From Marinobacter sp. (GTDB lineage: Bacteria; Pseudomonadota; Gammaproteobacteria; Pseudomonadales; Oleiphilaceae), in NCBI GenBank assembly GCA_030457765.1, contig JAKDUK010000024.1, positions 1 through 38,184 of the forward strand: a stretch of DNA of 38,184 nt. Reading direction: 5' to 3'. Numbering within the stretch: position 1 is the first letter of the stretch; each line of letters starts with the position of its first letter. The translations under genes and the position numbers were made by a program. Shown here piece after piece: positions 20,373-29,467 of this stretch. Below the pieces are notes generated by a model. It saw nothing but the letters and a program-made list of their open reading frames with translations, was not told the DNA's origin and made no database searches.

Positions 20373-21881
20373 TTATATGCGCGATACCCCTGATGCATCA
20401 ACCAGGCAGTCTCGCCCCGCCTGTTTTGCGCTATATAGCCGACGATCTGCCAACTGGATAAGTGGATCAGGCGTGGAGGGAATATTTCCCAGCTCACCTA
20501 TAGCCGCAATACCCGCGCTGATCGTAAGCGGAACAGAACGGCCTTCAAAAATAAAATCATGATCACGCACCGAGTGGATAATTCGATTCACTGTGCGCCT
20601 GACATCTGCCTGGCTTACATCACTGAATGCGACAACAAATTCCTCGCCGCCAAATCGTGCCACCACGTCTGCGTCTCGGGTCTGTTCCAGAAGAAGATTC
20701 GCAAATTCACGCAAGCAAAAGTCTCCCCCCAAGTGGCCGATGGAGTCGTTTATATGTTTGAACCGGTCAAGATCGAACATGGCTAATGTGAAACGTTCGC
20801 CATAACGACTCGAGCGATTCAACATTTCGTTCAACCTGGGCATCAGGTAACGGCGATTATGCAACGTGGTCAATGGGTCGCTAATGGATTGGTTAAGAAG
20901 TTCACTTTCCAGTCGATGGCGCTCCAACGCACCGGAAAGCAGGCCAGAGACAATAATCAGAAGGTCTGCCTGATCTTCACGCCACGAGCGCTGGCGAATA
21001 GAGTCGACACCAAAAAATCCGGAAACCACACCATTGACTCGAACCGGCACGCAGAACATGGAGCAGATACCTTGTTGCTCCAGCATGTCTCGCTCGGGGC
21101 CTGGCTTCATTTGCTTAAGGTCTTCAACAAAAACAACCCGGTTATGGTTCACCATCTCGGAGATTTTTTCGTGCCACCACTCAAAGCCGTCTATCGAAAC
21201 ATTGTGCTGGCTGTGGATTAGGGCAGAGACACCTGGCGAACACCATTCATGAGTGTTATCCATAAATCGATAGTCTGGTGAGAACGCATACAAGTAGGCC
21301 CGATCGACATCAAAAAAACCTCCGATCGCCTTTAATAAATCGCGAATACTGTCATCAATCGCGCCAAAGCCCAGGTTGATGAACTCCGTTGACTGCCGCG
21401 CAATCAGCTTTTGAAAATTTGCCTGAAAAGCAGCCTCTGCCTCGTTCTCCCGGAATGTGCGCTCAAGATTTTTGTAATACTGAACATTGTAAATTTGGCC
21501 ATACCAGACCGTACTCTCATCGGCTTGGCGTTCAGGCTTTGAGTGGGCCTCAAACCACTCAAAGTGCCCCTCTTTAACCCTTAATCGAGCTTGGAAGCGC
21601 CAGGGTGTGAGCGCTGCAGAAGATTCCGCAATGCTGGCGTACACGCCAGCGCGATCATCCGGATGAATGGTGGAAAATATCGCATCGGCATTTTCCCGCA
21701 ACTCAGAAGGATTAAGCCCGAGGATGTCTTGAATCTGATCGCTTACAAACAGGTATCGGTGAGATTCGCCATCGGCACTGAGCCAGTAGGTGGTGAGGAT
21801 ACCGGGAATACCCGAAGCCAGCTTTCGAAAAAGGAAATCAGAATCTATAAATGACTCCATTTTGCCGGACTGCTTTATCAT
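20373..21881 (-). CDS. Diguanylate cyclase with PAS and GAF sensor domains
   Basis: This 502-residue protein has no transmembrane segment. A PAS domain (about residues 20-135, ending in WFEAHSKPERQ and YGQIYNVQYYK) is followed by a short helix, a GAF domain (about 170-320, with SMFCVPVRVNGVVSGFFGVDS) and a C-terminal GGDEF domain (about 335-500). The active-site motif is intact as FGGEEF, and RDAD five residues before it is a complete product-inhibition I-site, so it should make cyclic di-GMP and be feedback-controlled. I choose ATG 21881 because AGGGAG lies nine bases upstream; the open frame reaches 21956, but that part has no domain. The signal sensed is unknown. It is divergent from the HlyD-type gene. 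Confidence 0.92.
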   Translation of the reverse strand: MIKQSGKMESFIDSDFLFRKLASGIPGILTTYWLSADGESHRYLFVSDQIQDILGLNPSELRENADAIFSTIHPDDRAGVYASIAESSAALTPWRFQARLRVKEGHFEWFEAHSKPERQADESTVWYGQIYNVQYYKNLERTFRENEAEAAFQANFQKLIARQSTEFINLGFGAIDDSIRDLLKAIGGFFDVDRAYLYAFSPDYRFMDNTHEWCSPGVSALIHSQHNVSIDGFEWWHEKISEMVNHNRVVFVEDLKQMKPGPERDMLEQQGICSMFCVPVRVNGVVSGFFGVDSIRQRSWREDQADLLIIVSGLLSGALERHRLESELLNQSISDPLTTLHNRRYLMPRLNEMLNRSSRYGERFTLAMFDLDRFKHINDSIGHLGGDFCLREFANLLLEQTRDADVVARFGGEEFVVAFSDVSQADVRRTVNRIIHSVRDHDFIFEGRSVPLTISAGIAAIGELGNIPSTPDPLIQLADRRLYSAKQAGRDCLVDASGVSRI

Positions 21882-22078
21882 GAACCACCCACTCCCTGAC
21901 CGTGACGTCGCGCCATCGTAAAAGTGTAGTTCACAGCGAACCACAGAGCCATTCAAACAGGAGGGTACGCGTTTGCCATGCCTCTTCTCGCCCAGGTTTT
22001 AGCCAAGTGCTACCATGCCCGACAATATAACTTTTAAATACACACTCAAGTGCCGGCCTACTTGCAGGAGACCACTCA

Positions 22079-23173
22079 ATGAGCGAAGCCGACGAAAACA
22101 CATCAAGCTCAAACCCGGCAAAAACGATCGCCATTGGCGTCGTTCTGCTTCTTGTTATTCTCGCGATTATCTACGCATTAAGCGACCGGTTAGCACCGTC
22201 CTCGTCACGGGGATTTGTTTCTGCCCACGTTGTGCAGGTTGCGCCCCGGGTGTCTGGCGATATTACCGACGTTATGGTTCAGGACGATGCGGTGGTGCAG
22301 GCAGGCGACCCGCTCTTCTCTATTGATGCCCGGCCTTTTGAGCTGGCGGTTAAACAGGCAGAAGCCAACCTTGCCAGCACGGTTCAGGGTATAGATGCCT
22401 CAGCGGCGTCACTGGTGGCAGCCCAAGCCGGGGTTACGCAAGCCAGAACAAACCTGAATACCGCCCGCACAGACGCCGACCGCACGTTGCGTTTGGAAAA
22501 ACGCGGCATTGTGCCGGTTGCCCAGGGTGATGCCGCCCGGGCCAAGGTAGCAGATGCGAAAGCACAGCTGCGCACGGCCGAGGCCAACCTGGAAAGCGCC
22601 CGTAAGCAACTCGGCCCCAAGGGCGCCGACAACCCCTCTATTCTGGCCGCGCAAGCACAACTGGAAAATGCACAGTACGACCTGGCCTCAACAATGGTTC
22701 GTGCGCCTCACTTTGGTGTGGTAACCAACATGACGCTGGCCAAAGGTCAGTTTATCAATGCAGGCAACCCCGCACTGACGTTTATTGACGCCGAGGCCGC
22801 CTGGATCACTGTGGATTTGCGAGAAAACCAGCTACAAAATATCGAATCAGGCGACACAGCCCACTTACTGTTTGATGCCGTACCCGGCGCCATTTTTGAA
22901 GGCCGCGTACAAAGCGTTGCCTGGGGCATTAACCCTGGTCGCAACGTGCAAGGCGGCCTGGTGGTAAACGAAGCTAATAACCGTTGGTTTGAACCTGCAC
23001 GGCGCATTCCAGTGAGAATAGAGCTGAAAGGCACACAAGATGACTGGCCACGGCAAGTGCGCGTTGGTGGAAAAGTGCACGCCGTCGTATTTGCCGGTAG
23101 CACCGGCAACCCGATTGCCTTAATCGCTCGCGGGTTGCAGCGTGTAAGATCCTGGTTCAGCTACCTGTATTGA
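22079..23173 (+). CDS. HlyD/EmrA-type membrane fusion protein of an efflux pump
   Basis: This 364-residue periplasmic adaptor has an N-terminal membrane anchor (about residues 15-35), a lipoyl-like half-motif (VVQVAPRVSGDITDVMVQDDAVVQAGDPLFSID), a coiled-coil hairpin (about 90-190, Ala/Gln/Arg-rich), the second half-motif (MVRAPHFGVVTNMTLAKGQFINAG) and a beta-barrel domain. The layout matches AaeA/EmrA. CAGGAG at 22065-22070 is a good ribosome site for ATG 22079. Ten bases after its stop begins a FUSC-type inner-membrane protein, the usual partner in p-hydroxybenzoic-acid-type efflux. Substrate not predictable. Confidence 0.91.
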   Translation: MSEADENTSSSNPAKTIAIGVVLLLVILAIIYALSDRLAPSSSRGFVSAHVVQVAPRVSGDITDVMVQDDAVVQAGDPLFSIDARPFELAVKQAEANLASTVQGIDASAASLVAAQAGVTQARTNLNTARTDADRTLRLEKRGIVPVAQGDAARAKVADAKAQLRTAEANLESARKQLGPKGADNPSILAAQAQLENAQYDLASTMVRAPHFGVVTNMTLAKGQFINAGNPALTFIDAEAAWITVDLRENQLQNIESGDTAHLLFDAVPGAIFEGRVQSVAWGINPGRNVQGGLVVNEANNRWFEPARRIPVRIELKGTQDDWPRQVRVGGKVHAVVFAGSTGNPIALIARGLQRVRSWFSYLY

Positions 23174-23183
23174 GGGGCTTGCC

Positions 23184-24212
23184 ATGTATATAACTCCACG
23201 CCCCAGTGTTGCAGACGACCCGCTTTATGCGGTGCGCCTGGGTGTCACAGGTATGTTGGCTTATGCCGCCATACCCCTGATCAACCCGGCACTGCCGCCC
23301 ATTATTGCGGCTCTTCCCGTCGGGCTGATTGCGGCACAACGCAAAGCGTTTAATCCGGGCAAGGCCATTGCCGGCCCCATCGTTATGATCCTGCTGGTGT
23401 ATATCATGACGTGGTTTGTGGAAACCCTGCGCCCTATGCCATTGGTTTATGTGGGCGCCATGTGGCTCACTTACTTTGCCGGCTTTCGGATGATTTTGCA
23501 GTCTGGTGCCCAGGCCGGCATGCTGATTATTATCGTGGCGGTACTGATGTCCGTGATGGGCATGCATGGCACCGCCACTGTGGAAACCATGCGTGATGGT
23601 TTTGTGCAGGCTTCGTTGGTAGGGCTTGTACTGGGGCCGATTGTGTATGCCCTCTTCCCCGCCCGAACCACCGAACAGCATGTGGATGATCCGGCACCCA
23701 CAGACGGCAATGTCACCCTGGGCGCTGCTATTCGGGCAACGGTGCTCATGGCCCTCACCTTCTGGCTGTATGCAGTCATGGAGCCATCCGACATGATGAT
23801 GGCGGTCATCGCGGCCATGGTGCTGGTTTTTCCCACCCGTAACGCCGTGTTTTATGAAGCCCACCAGCGTGTGCTCGCAACCTTCTATGGCAGTGCCGTT
23901 GGGCTTACCATACTCTGGTTGTTCACCTTTTCTTCACATTTGCCGATACTACTGGGGCTGATCTTCCTCGGCGGCTTGTGGCTGGGCCACCTTATGCTGC
24001 ACGGAAAACATCCCAGCATGGTGTATCAGTATGCGTTGTCGGTAGCTCTGGCCCTGATTGCCGGTGCCCTGTCCACACAGGATCCTGGCTACGCAACCTT
24101 CACGCGCATTGTTCTGACCCTGTCTGGCGCCGGGGCGGCTGCACTGCTGGTTGCCGGGTTAGACGCCCTGACCGGGTGGCGACGCCCGACACCACAAGAA
24201 AGCACGGCATGA
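23184..24212 (+). CDS. FUSC/DUF2955-type inner-membrane efflux protein
   Basis: This 342-residue protein is almost entirely hydrophobic, with about ten helices in two halves separated near residue 165-185 by a short polar loop (PARTTEQHVDDPAPTDG). This is the doubled arrangement of the DUF2955/FUSC family (AaeB-like but without the large cytoplasmic domain). It directly follows an HlyD-type adaptor, which supports an efflux role for an aromatic acid or other small molecule. Its TGA overlaps the ATG of cobS (ATGA at 24209-24212), an unexpected coupling. An antisense frame of 235 codons rich in His and Asn runs over it and is not considered real. Confidence 0.85.
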   Translation: MYITPRPSVADDPLYAVRLGVTGMLAYAAIPLINPALPPIIAALPVGLIAAQRKAFNPGKAIAGPIVMILLVYIMTWFVETLRPMPLVYVGAMWLTYFAGFRMILQSGAQAGMLIIIVAVLMSVMGMHGTATVETMRDGFVQASLVGLVLGPIVYALFPARTTEQHVDDPAPTDGNVTLGAAIRATVLMALTFWLYAVMEPSDMMMAVIAAMVLVFPTRNAVFYEAHQRVLATFYGSAVGLTILWLFTFSSHLPILLGLIFLGGLWLGHLMLHGKHPSMVYQYALSVALALIAGALSTQDPGYATFTRIVLTLSGAGAAALLVAGLDALTGWRRPTPQESTA

Positions 24213-24985
24213 CAGTACAAGAAACCCAACGTGCGTCACGGATCCAGCATGAATGGCAGGCTTTTTGGCTGTCCATTGGCTTTCTTACCCGCATTCCCAT
24301 GCTGGTGCGCATTGATTACTCCCAACGCCTGATGAATCAGTGCAGCATGTACTTTCCGCTGGTGGGCCTACTGCTCGGCGCGCTCTACGCCGGGCTGTTC
24401 GCCTTACTGAATCTGGCATGGAGCCCGCTGATCTGCGTGCTGGTAGTACTGTGTTTCCACCTGTTTATTACCGGCGCTTTTCACGAAGATGGCCTTGCAG
24501 ACAGTGTGGATGCGTTGGGCGGGGGATATACCGTTGAGAAGCGCCTGGAGATCATGAAAGACAGCCGCATAGGCACCTATGGCACAGTAGCGCTGGTGAT
24601 GGCGCTGGGCCTGAAAGCTGCGCTGCTGGTCGATGCGAAAAGTATCTGGCTGGCACTGCTGGTGGTGCCCGCAATCAGCCGCTTAACGCCGCTGCTGTTA
24701 ATGGCCTTTATGCCGTATGTAACCGACCCGGATAAAAGCAAAAGCAAGCCAGTTGCAGAAGCCTTTTCTCGCCAACGCTTGCTGGTCAGCTGCGTGTTTA
24801 CCGCCCTAATCGCGCTGGTATTCAGCGCTTGGTTGCCGGGGCTTTGGCTTAGCGCCTTAGCGGCTGTAGCCATCGTAGCCTTACTGTGGGGCTGGTATTT
24901 ACAGCGGCAATTAGGCGGTTACACAGGTGATGCGCTGGGGGCGAGCGTGGTGTTTTGTGAGCTGGTACTGTTGCTGGGGGTTTAG
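24209..24985 (+). CDS. cobS: CobS, adenosylcobinamide-GDP ribazoletransferase
   Basis: This 258-residue inner-membrane enzyme joins adenosylcobinamide-GDP and alpha-ribazole (phosphate) in the last stage of cobalamin assembly. Signatures are FLTRIPM near the N-terminus, FHEDGLADSVDALGGGYTVEKRLEIMKDSRIGTYG-like sequence (the conserved acidic DGLxDxxDxLGGG and MKDSxxGxxG blocks), and the terminal GGYTGDALGA. About six helices are predicted. I start at ATG 24209 because it overlaps the FUSC gene stop; the frame is open upstream but antisense to nothing that resembles CobS. It is separated from the main cobalamin run by a toxin-antitoxin remnant, an acylphosphatase and a change of strand. Confidence 0.94.
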   Translation: MTVQETQRASRIQHEWQAFWLSIGFLTRIPMLVRIDYSQRLMNQCSMYFPLVGLLLGALYAGLFALLNLAWSPLICVLVVLCFHLFITGAFHEDGLADSVDALGGGYTVEKRLEIMKDSRIGTYGTVALVMALGLKAALLVDAKSIWLALLVVPAISRLTPLLLMAFMPYVTDPDKSKSKPVAEAFSRQRLLVSCVFTALIALVFSAWLPGLWLSALAAVAIVALLWGWYLQRQLGGYTGDALGASVVFCELVLLLGV

Positions 24986-25108
24986 GTTAGTTGATCAGCC
25001 GACCAGCCGTGGTAAAACGCCCAAACAAACAATGATCAATGTTTATTCATTTTGGTACACTGTTTCCCGTAGAATAATTTTTCAGGTCTCGTTACTGGAG
25101 GGACAGGT

Positions 25109-25330
25109 ATGAAGCTCTCTATAGATCTTAGCCCACAGCAACATCAACACCTTAAAGCAGCCGCTGCGCTGGAAGGAAAAACCATCAAGGCATACGTGCT
25201 TGAGAGAGCCTTTTCAGGCATGCCGGACTCTAGCATCCAAGACCTATCCCCACTAGAGAAAGTTCTAAATGCACGAATGACTGCCGCAAGACAAGGAAGC
25301 ATTTCCAGCAGATCTTTGATGAAACTCTAA
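25109..25330 (+). CDS. ParD-like antitoxin, C-terminus probably frameshifted
   Basis: The 73 residues begin with a ribbon-helix-helix-like region (KLSIDLSPQQHQHLKAAAALEGKTIKAYVLER), common to ParD/CopG-type antitoxins that bind and repress their own promoter. The expected C-terminal tail that wraps the toxin is not in this frame: it ends SRSLMKL. In the frame shifted by one base, FQQIFDETLKEAGH can be read up to a TAG at 25345-25347, which looks like the natural end of such antitoxins and would place the stop only three bases before the toxin ATG. A small indel near 25295-25310 therefore probably disrupts it. A GGAGG-like site (GGAGGGA) precedes the ATG. Confidence 0.65.
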   Translation: MKLSIDLSPQQHQHLKAAAALEGKTIKAYVLERAFSGMPDSSIQDLSPLEKVLNARMTAARQGSISSRSLMKL

Positions 25331-25350
25331 AAGAAGCTGGCCATTAGCCT

Positions 25351-25602
25351 ATGCGCAACTACGACCTCACGGATGAGGCAGAAAGCGATCTTCGACAAAT
25401 TATTCGCCACACGCTGGAAGCCATTGGTAATCAAACTCTCGTTGGAATGACGTTCTCCGATAATCTACCAGCTATTCGCGTAGTGAAATCTCAGCACCAC
25501 TATATTTTTTACACCCTACAAAACCATCCGCGCGCGCTTGTTCTTGCTTTCTATCATGAGCGCCAGAACTTGGTCGCGCAATTGGAAAAGCGCTTAACTT
25601 AG
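25351..25602 (+). CDS. ParE/RelE-like toxin, internally shortened
   Basis: The 83 residues show the two ends of a ParE-type toxin: the N-terminal MRNYDLTDEAESDLRQIIRHTLEAIG and the C-terminal RVVKSQHHYIFYTL and YHERQNLVAQLEKRL. Family members are usually around 95-105 residues and have a helix plus loop (about 20 residues) between these parts. Here the join (IGNQTLVGMTFSDNLP) lacks it, so an in-frame deletion is likely. Together with the frameshift in the antitoxin, the pair looks degenerate. It could still be expressed, but toxicity is doubtful. It begins three bases after the antitoxin's shifted-frame stop. Confidence 0.7.
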   Translation: MRNYDLTDEAESDLRQIIRHTLEAIGNQTLVGMTFSDNLPAIRVVKSQHHYIFYTLQNHPRALVLAFYHERQNLVAQLEKRLT

Positions 25603-25657
25603 TGTGCCGAAAATGCGCTTATTGAAGGGGTGCGAGCCAACATGAACGAGGAAAAAT

Positions 25658-25936
25658 ATGACCGTTAAACGCTGGAAACTGATTATCTCGGGTCGTGTTC
25701 AGGGTGTTTCTTATCGCGCTTCAGCAGAAGCTCAGGCCAACGAGCTCGGTATTCTCGGCTACGCCAGAAATCTTGCAGACGGTCGTGTGGAGATTGTTGC
25801 TGAAGGTAACGACAATCAACTTGGCGAGCTGGAATCCTGGTGCCGGAAAGGCCCGCCGGCGGCGGCTGTCAACTCAGTTGATGCAGAAGAGCAGGAAGCG
25901 ACGGGCGAGTTTACCGGCTTCGGAATTCGCCGTTAG
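25658..25936 (+). CDS. acyP: Acylphosphatase
   Basis: This 92-residue cytosolic protein hydrolyses acyl phosphates. It shows the signature GRVQGVSYRASA (catalytic Arg in YR, phosphate loop) and GYARNLADGRVEIVAEG with the catalytic Asn. Length is normal for the family. GAGGA at 25648-25652 is a good ribosome site for the ATG at 25658. The upstream toxin gene is on the same strand, but 55 bases separate them. It ends convergently with the DNA glycosylase gene across a shared hairpin. Confidence 0.94.
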   Translation: MTVKRWKLIISGRVQGVSYRASAEAQANELGILGYARNLADGRVEIVAEGNDNQLGELESWCRKGPPAAAVNSVDAEEQEATGEFTGFGIRR

Positions 25937-25942
25937 ATAGTC

Positions 25943-25971
25943 AGTGCCCCCTGATTGCACAGGGCGTCACT
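25943..25971. terminator. Hairpin between two convergent genes, possible bidirectional terminator
   Basis: Arms AGTGCCCCCTG (25943-25953) and CAGGGCGTCACT (25960-25971) pair over most of their length with a six-base loop. It sits exactly between the stop codons of the acylphosphatase and the DNA glycosylase. No long T-run is present on either side, so efficiency is uncertain. Confidence 0.55.
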
Positions 25972-25977
25972 ACCGGG

Positions 25978-26646
25978 TCAGTTATCCTGAGCACAAGACA
26001 CAATCCGCGATAAATGACTGTAGGGTAATCCGGTTTGCTGATGCCAATGGGTAAACGCGGCCTGCGCCTGCTGCAGCCCTTTTTTGCTGGTTGGCGAGGC
26101 GTCCAACAGGCCGGCCCGGCGCAACACGGCCACTACATCATGGGACAAAATAAACCCGTCCCAGCCGACAATGCGCAGAAAATACTGTGCACTATTACCG
26201 CCCAGGCGTGAACCATGGCGCTTCAGCCATAACAACAAGCCCGCCTGGTCTTCCGACGGCCACTGGCTCAGAAAGGCACCGAAGCTGCCGTACTCATGCA
26301 CCGCATCCATGATCATACGGGCGTTTTCCGGCACCGTTCGAATTTTCTGCAGGTTGCGCACAATGCGCTCATCAGCGGCCAGTTTTTCCAGAACCTCTGA
26401 AGGTACCTGCTGCCAATAGGCGGGCACAAAACCCTCAAAGGCCGCCTCAAAGCCTGGCCATTTGTTGTCAATCACTCGCCAGACAAACCCGGCTTTGAAC
26501 ACGCAGCGGGTAATTTCTGCAAGGTAGCGATCGTCGCTGCGCTCTAACAACGCGCTCGCAGGCGGCAATTGTGGAAGCAACGCGTTTAATTCGTCCAAAC
26601 CGCCTTTGCGGGCGATGGCGCGTTCGTGGATATCAGAAAATTTCAT
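25978..26646 (-). CDS. HhH-GPD superfamily DNA glycosylase, 3-methyladenine glycosylase-like
   Basis: This 222-residue protein resembles alkylbase DNA glycosylases of the helix-hairpin-helix superfamily: CVFKAGFVWRVIDNKWPGFEAAFEGF in the first half and RLGGNSAQYFLRIVGWDGFILSHDVVAVLRRAGL in the second, where the Asp in SHDVV is in the place of the catalytic Asp. It lacks the N-terminal Cys/His zinc ligands of classical Tag. It begins six bases after the bluB stop and is the last gene of the minus-strand cobalamin run. A link to cobalamin is not evident; it may simply be carried along. Confidence 0.82.
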   Translation of the reverse strand: MKFSDIHERAIARKGGLDELNALLPQLPPASALLERSDDRYLAEITRCVFKAGFVWRVIDNKWPGFEAAFEGFVPAYWQQVPSEVLEKLAADERIVRNLQKIRTVPENARMIMDAVHEYGSFGAFLSQWPSEDQAGLLLWLKRHGSRLGGNSAQYFLRIVGWDGFILSHDVVAVLRRAGLLDASPTSKKGLQQAQAAFTHWHQQTGLPYSHLSRIVSCAQDN

Positions 26647-26652
26647 AGCCGC

Positions 26653-27351
26653 TCACTTTGTTAATTTGGCCAGCAGCGCCTCATCATCCAGTGGCGCACC
26701 CCAGCCGTTACTGTGCACTAATTCCTCCAATGGCAAACGCGAGCGCCAGCCTTTGGCTTCCAGCTCGGGCTGGTCCGCAAACTCGCTGACGTAGCCAAGG
26801 CACAGATAAGCCAGCGGATATACGTTATCCGGCAGGTTGAGGATCTTCGCCAGTTCGCCTTGATCGATGATACTCACCCAGCCTACACCTATACCTTCCG
26901 CCCGAGCCGCCAGCCATAAATTCTGTACCGCCAGGCAGGTGCTGAACAAATCCATCTCCACAATGGAATTGCGCCCCAAGACGTGGGTGCCGCCACGGCT
27001 GCGATCACAGGTAATGCACAAATTCATCGGGCTTTCGGTAATGCCCTGTAATTTCAGGCTGCGGTAGGTTTGTTGGCGCTCACCGGTATAGTTGTCTGCG
27101 GCTTTGGCGTTTTCTTCGTTAAAACTTGCCAGCACTTGCTGGCGTACTTCGGCGCTGTCGATGAGGATAAAATCCCAGGGCTGCATAAAACCCACCGAGG
27201 GTGCATGGTGCGCGGCTTTCAAGAGTCTCGCCAGTACGGGTCGGGGTATGGGGTCGGGCAGAAACTGCGAGCGTACGTCGCGGCGCTCGTATATGGCGCG
27301 GTAGAGTCCGGCGCGCTCACTGTCGCTAAAGCTGTGATCTGATTTACTCAC
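26653..27351 (-). CDS. bluB: BluB, 5,6-dimethylbenzimidazole synthase
   Basis: This 232-residue flavin enzyme uses oxygen to break down reduced FMN and make the lower ligand of cobalamin. It shows [36 protein letters not shown] (conserved Asp and Ser region of BluB), [13 protein letters not shown] and the C-terminal [12 protein letters not shown] typical of BluB within the nitroreductase fold. Start is GTG at 27351, overlapping the end of cobQ by eight bases. Its presence means DMB can be made aerobically. Confidence 0.94.
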   Translation of the reverse strand: MSKSDHSFSDSERAGLYRAIYERRDVRSQFLPDPIPRPVLARLLKAAHHAPSVGFMQPWDFILIDSAEVRQQVLASFNEENAKAADNYTGERQQTYRSLKLQGITESPMNLCITCDRSRGGTHVLGRNSIVEMDLFSTCLAVQNLWLAARAEGIGVGWVSIIDQGELAKILNLPDNVYPLAYLCLGYVSEFADQPELEAKGWRSRLPLEELVHSNGWGAPLDDEALLAKLTK

Positions 27352-28855
27352 TGTGCCTGATCTCCTCCAGGTTGATCGCTGTCGGGTTCAGGTTCAGCAG
27401 CTCGCGTAGCCATGCAGTATCCAGATGCTGTTCTACCTGATCAGCCAACCGGTCAAGCTGGGCCAAGCGATGTTGCTGATAGTCCACCGCAGAGCCCGAT
27501 TGGTTTAGCCCAGCCCAATGCAGCAGGGCATCACAAGCGGCGGGCTCGTCAAATATTCCATGCACATAGGTTCCGGCGACTTGGCCGTCGGTGCTCATTG
27601 CGCCTTCGCTACTGCCTTTCATACAGCCCAGTGGCTGCGCCAGAGCCGCTCCCTCACTCACGCCGTTATGCATTTCATAACCGCTGAAAACCACACCGTC
27701 ACTGCCAGACATATCCGCTTGAAAGGTGAGTGTGCCACTTACATTCCTCAGCTGTTTACCGGCAACCATGGTGGTGGTCATTTCCAACAAACCCAAGCCG
27801 TTTGTAGAACCGGCACCGCCTTCCAGTCCATTCGGGTCATCCACCTGCTCGCCCAACATTTGAAAGCCACCACAAATACCAAATACCTTGCCGCCGTAGC
27901 GCAGATGTTTCCGGATGGCTTTTGGCCAGCCCTGACTGTGCAGAAAGGCCAGATCCGTGCGGGTACTTTTACTGCCGGGAAGTATGATTAAATCCGCCGA
28001 AGGAATGGTCTGATCCGGCCCGATGAACTGTAGGTTTACACTTGGGTGCAGGCGCAAAGGATCAAAATCATTGTGGTTACTGATGCGGGGTAAAACGGGA
28101 ACAATCACGTTGAGGGCACCGGCCTCGCTGGTGCCAGAGGTGCCGATGCTGTCTTCAGAATCCACAATCAGGCCATGAAGGTAGGGCAACACGCCAAGTA
28201 CCGGCTTGCCCGTGCGCTCGGTTAGCCAGTCCAGGCCCGGCTCCAACAGGCTGATGTCGCCACGAAAGCGGTTGATGATAAAGCCTTTTGTGCGCTGCTG
28301 TTCGCTCCCGGAGAGCAGCGCCAGCGTGCCCACCAGCTGGGCAAACACGCCACCCCGGTCGATGTCGCCCACCAGCAATACCGGGCAATCCGCCGCTTCG
28401 GCAAAACCCATGTTGGCGATGTCGTTGGCCCGCAGGTTCACCTCGGCCGGGCTGCCGGCACCCTCGGCAATGATCACATCGTAGCGCTCACTGAGCGAAC
28501 GCCAGGCCTCCATGACGGCCTTCATCGCCTCCGCTTTGTAGGCGTGGTAGTCCAGCGCCTCCATGTTGCCGTGTACCTGGCCGCGCAGAATCACCTGGGC
28601 GCCGCAGTCGCTTTGCGGTTTCAGCAGCACCGGGTTCATGTCGCTGTGGGGCTCGAGGCCGCAGGCCAGGGCTTGCAACGCCGTGGAGCGGCCGATTTCA
28701 CCACCATCCACCGTAACGGCACTGTTCAGGGCCATGTTCTGGGGTTTGAATGGCGCTACTGACACGCCCTGGCGCGCCAGCCAACGACACAGGGCTGCGA
28801 CAACAGTGGTTTTACCGGCATCGGAGGTGGTGCCCTGAATCATCAGTGTGGTCAT
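27344..28855 (-). CDS. cobQ: CobQ, cobyric acid synthase
   Basis: This 503-residue enzyme amidates the b, d, e and g side chains of adenosyl-cobyrinate a,c-diamide using glutamine and ATP. The N-terminal dethiobiotin-synthetase-like domain has [19 protein letters not shown] and KPQNMALNS (the CobQ hallmark). The C-terminal amidotransferase domain has the nucleophile in [12 protein letters not shown] and the His in YVHGIFD. It begins one base before the end of the cobO gene's stop (cobO ends at 28856), so the genes are directly abutting, and it overlaps bluB. Length and motifs are complete. Confidence 0.96.
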   Translation of the reverse strand: MTTLMIQGTTSDAGKTTVVAALCRWLARQGVSVAPFKPQNMALNSAVTVDGGEIGRSTALQALACGLEPHSDMNPVLLKPQSDCGAQVILRGQVHGNMEALDYHAYKAEAMKAVMEAWRSLSERYDVIIAEGAGSPAEVNLRANDIANMGFAEAADCPVLLVGDIDRGGVFAQLVGTLALLSGSEQQRTKGFIINRFRGDISLLEPGLDWLTERTGKPVLGVLPYLHGLIVDSEDSIGTSGTSEAGALNVIVPVLPRISNHNDFDPLRLHPSVNLQFIGPDQTIPSADLIILPGSKSTRTDLAFLHSQGWPKAIRKHLRYGGKVFGICGGFQMLGEQVDDPNGLEGGAGSTNGLGLLEMTTTMVAGKQLRNVSGTLTFQADMSGSDGVVFSGYEMHNGVSEGAALAQPLGCMKGSSEGAMSTDGQVAGTYVHGIFDEPAACDALLHWAGLNQSGSAVDYQQHRLAQLDRLADQVEQHLDTAWLRELLNLNPTAINLEEIRHSE

Positions 28856-29467
28856 TTACAGCTCAACACCCTTCTGAGCCTTGATGCCCTGATCCTTGAA
28901 CGCGTGTTTCACCGCACCCATTTCGGTAACGGTATCTGCAATATCAATCAGCTCTTGCGGGGCATTCCGGCCGGTAACCACCACATGTTGCATCTCGGGG
29001 CGGCCCTGCAAATCGTCCAGTACCCGGTCCAGATCTATGTAGTCGTACTTCAGCGCAATGTTCAGCTCATCCAGCAGAATCAGGTCGTAGCTTTCATCTT
29101 TCAGCATGCCGGCTACTATGTCCCAGGCGGCGTTGGCCGATGCCACATCCTGCTCCCGATTCTGGGTTTCCCAGGTATAGCCCTGACCCATTACGTGATA
29201 GTCCACATTGGGCAAATCCCGGAAGAAGGCTTCTTCGCCGGTGCTGAATGCCCCTTTGATAAACTGCACAATACCAACCTTCATCCCGTGGCCAAGGGCT
29301 CGGGCGACCATGCCAAAGCCAGAGCTGCTTTTGCCTTTGCCTGGGCCAGTCAGCACCAGCAATATGCCCTGCTCTTTCTGGGCATTGGCGATGCGCTCCT
29401 GCATGATTTTCTGTTTTGCGGCCATGCGCTTGGCGTGGCGTTCCGGGTCTTTTGCGCGTTCCTTCAT
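28856..29467 (-). CDS. cobO: CobO, cob(I)yrinic acid a,c-diamide adenosyltransferase
   Basis: This 203-residue cytosolic enzyme adds the 5'-deoxyadenosyl upper ligand. The ATP-binding loop is GPGKGKSSSGFG (the family usually has GNGKGKTT), followed by VGIVQFIKG, ILLDELNIALKYDY and VVTGRNAPQELIDIADTVTEM, all CobO/BtuR hallmarks. ATG at 29467 overlaps the cobB stop (ATGA), and GGAGG lies upstream inside cobB. The basic N-terminus (KERAKDPERHAKRMAAKQ) is usual. Confidence 0.95.
   Translation of the reverse strand: MKERAKDPERHAKRMAAKQKIMQERIANAQKEQGILLVLTGPGKGKSSSGFGMVARALGHGMKVGIVQFIKGAFSTGEEAFFRDLPNVDYHVMGQGYTWETQNREQDVASANAAWDIVAGMLKDESYDLILLDELNIALKYDYIDLDRVLDDLQGRPEMQHVVVTGRNAPQELIDIADTVTEMGAVKHAFKDQGIKAQKGVEL

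Noticed and set aside
23157..23864. 235-codon minus-strand frame rich in His, Gly and Asn
   Set aside because: It is the complement of the well-supported FUSC gene, and its odd composition comes from reading hydrophobic codons backwards.
24927..25112. 61-codon frame between cobS and the antitoxin
   Set aside because: It begins inside cobS in another frame, has no recognisable domain and no good ribosome site.
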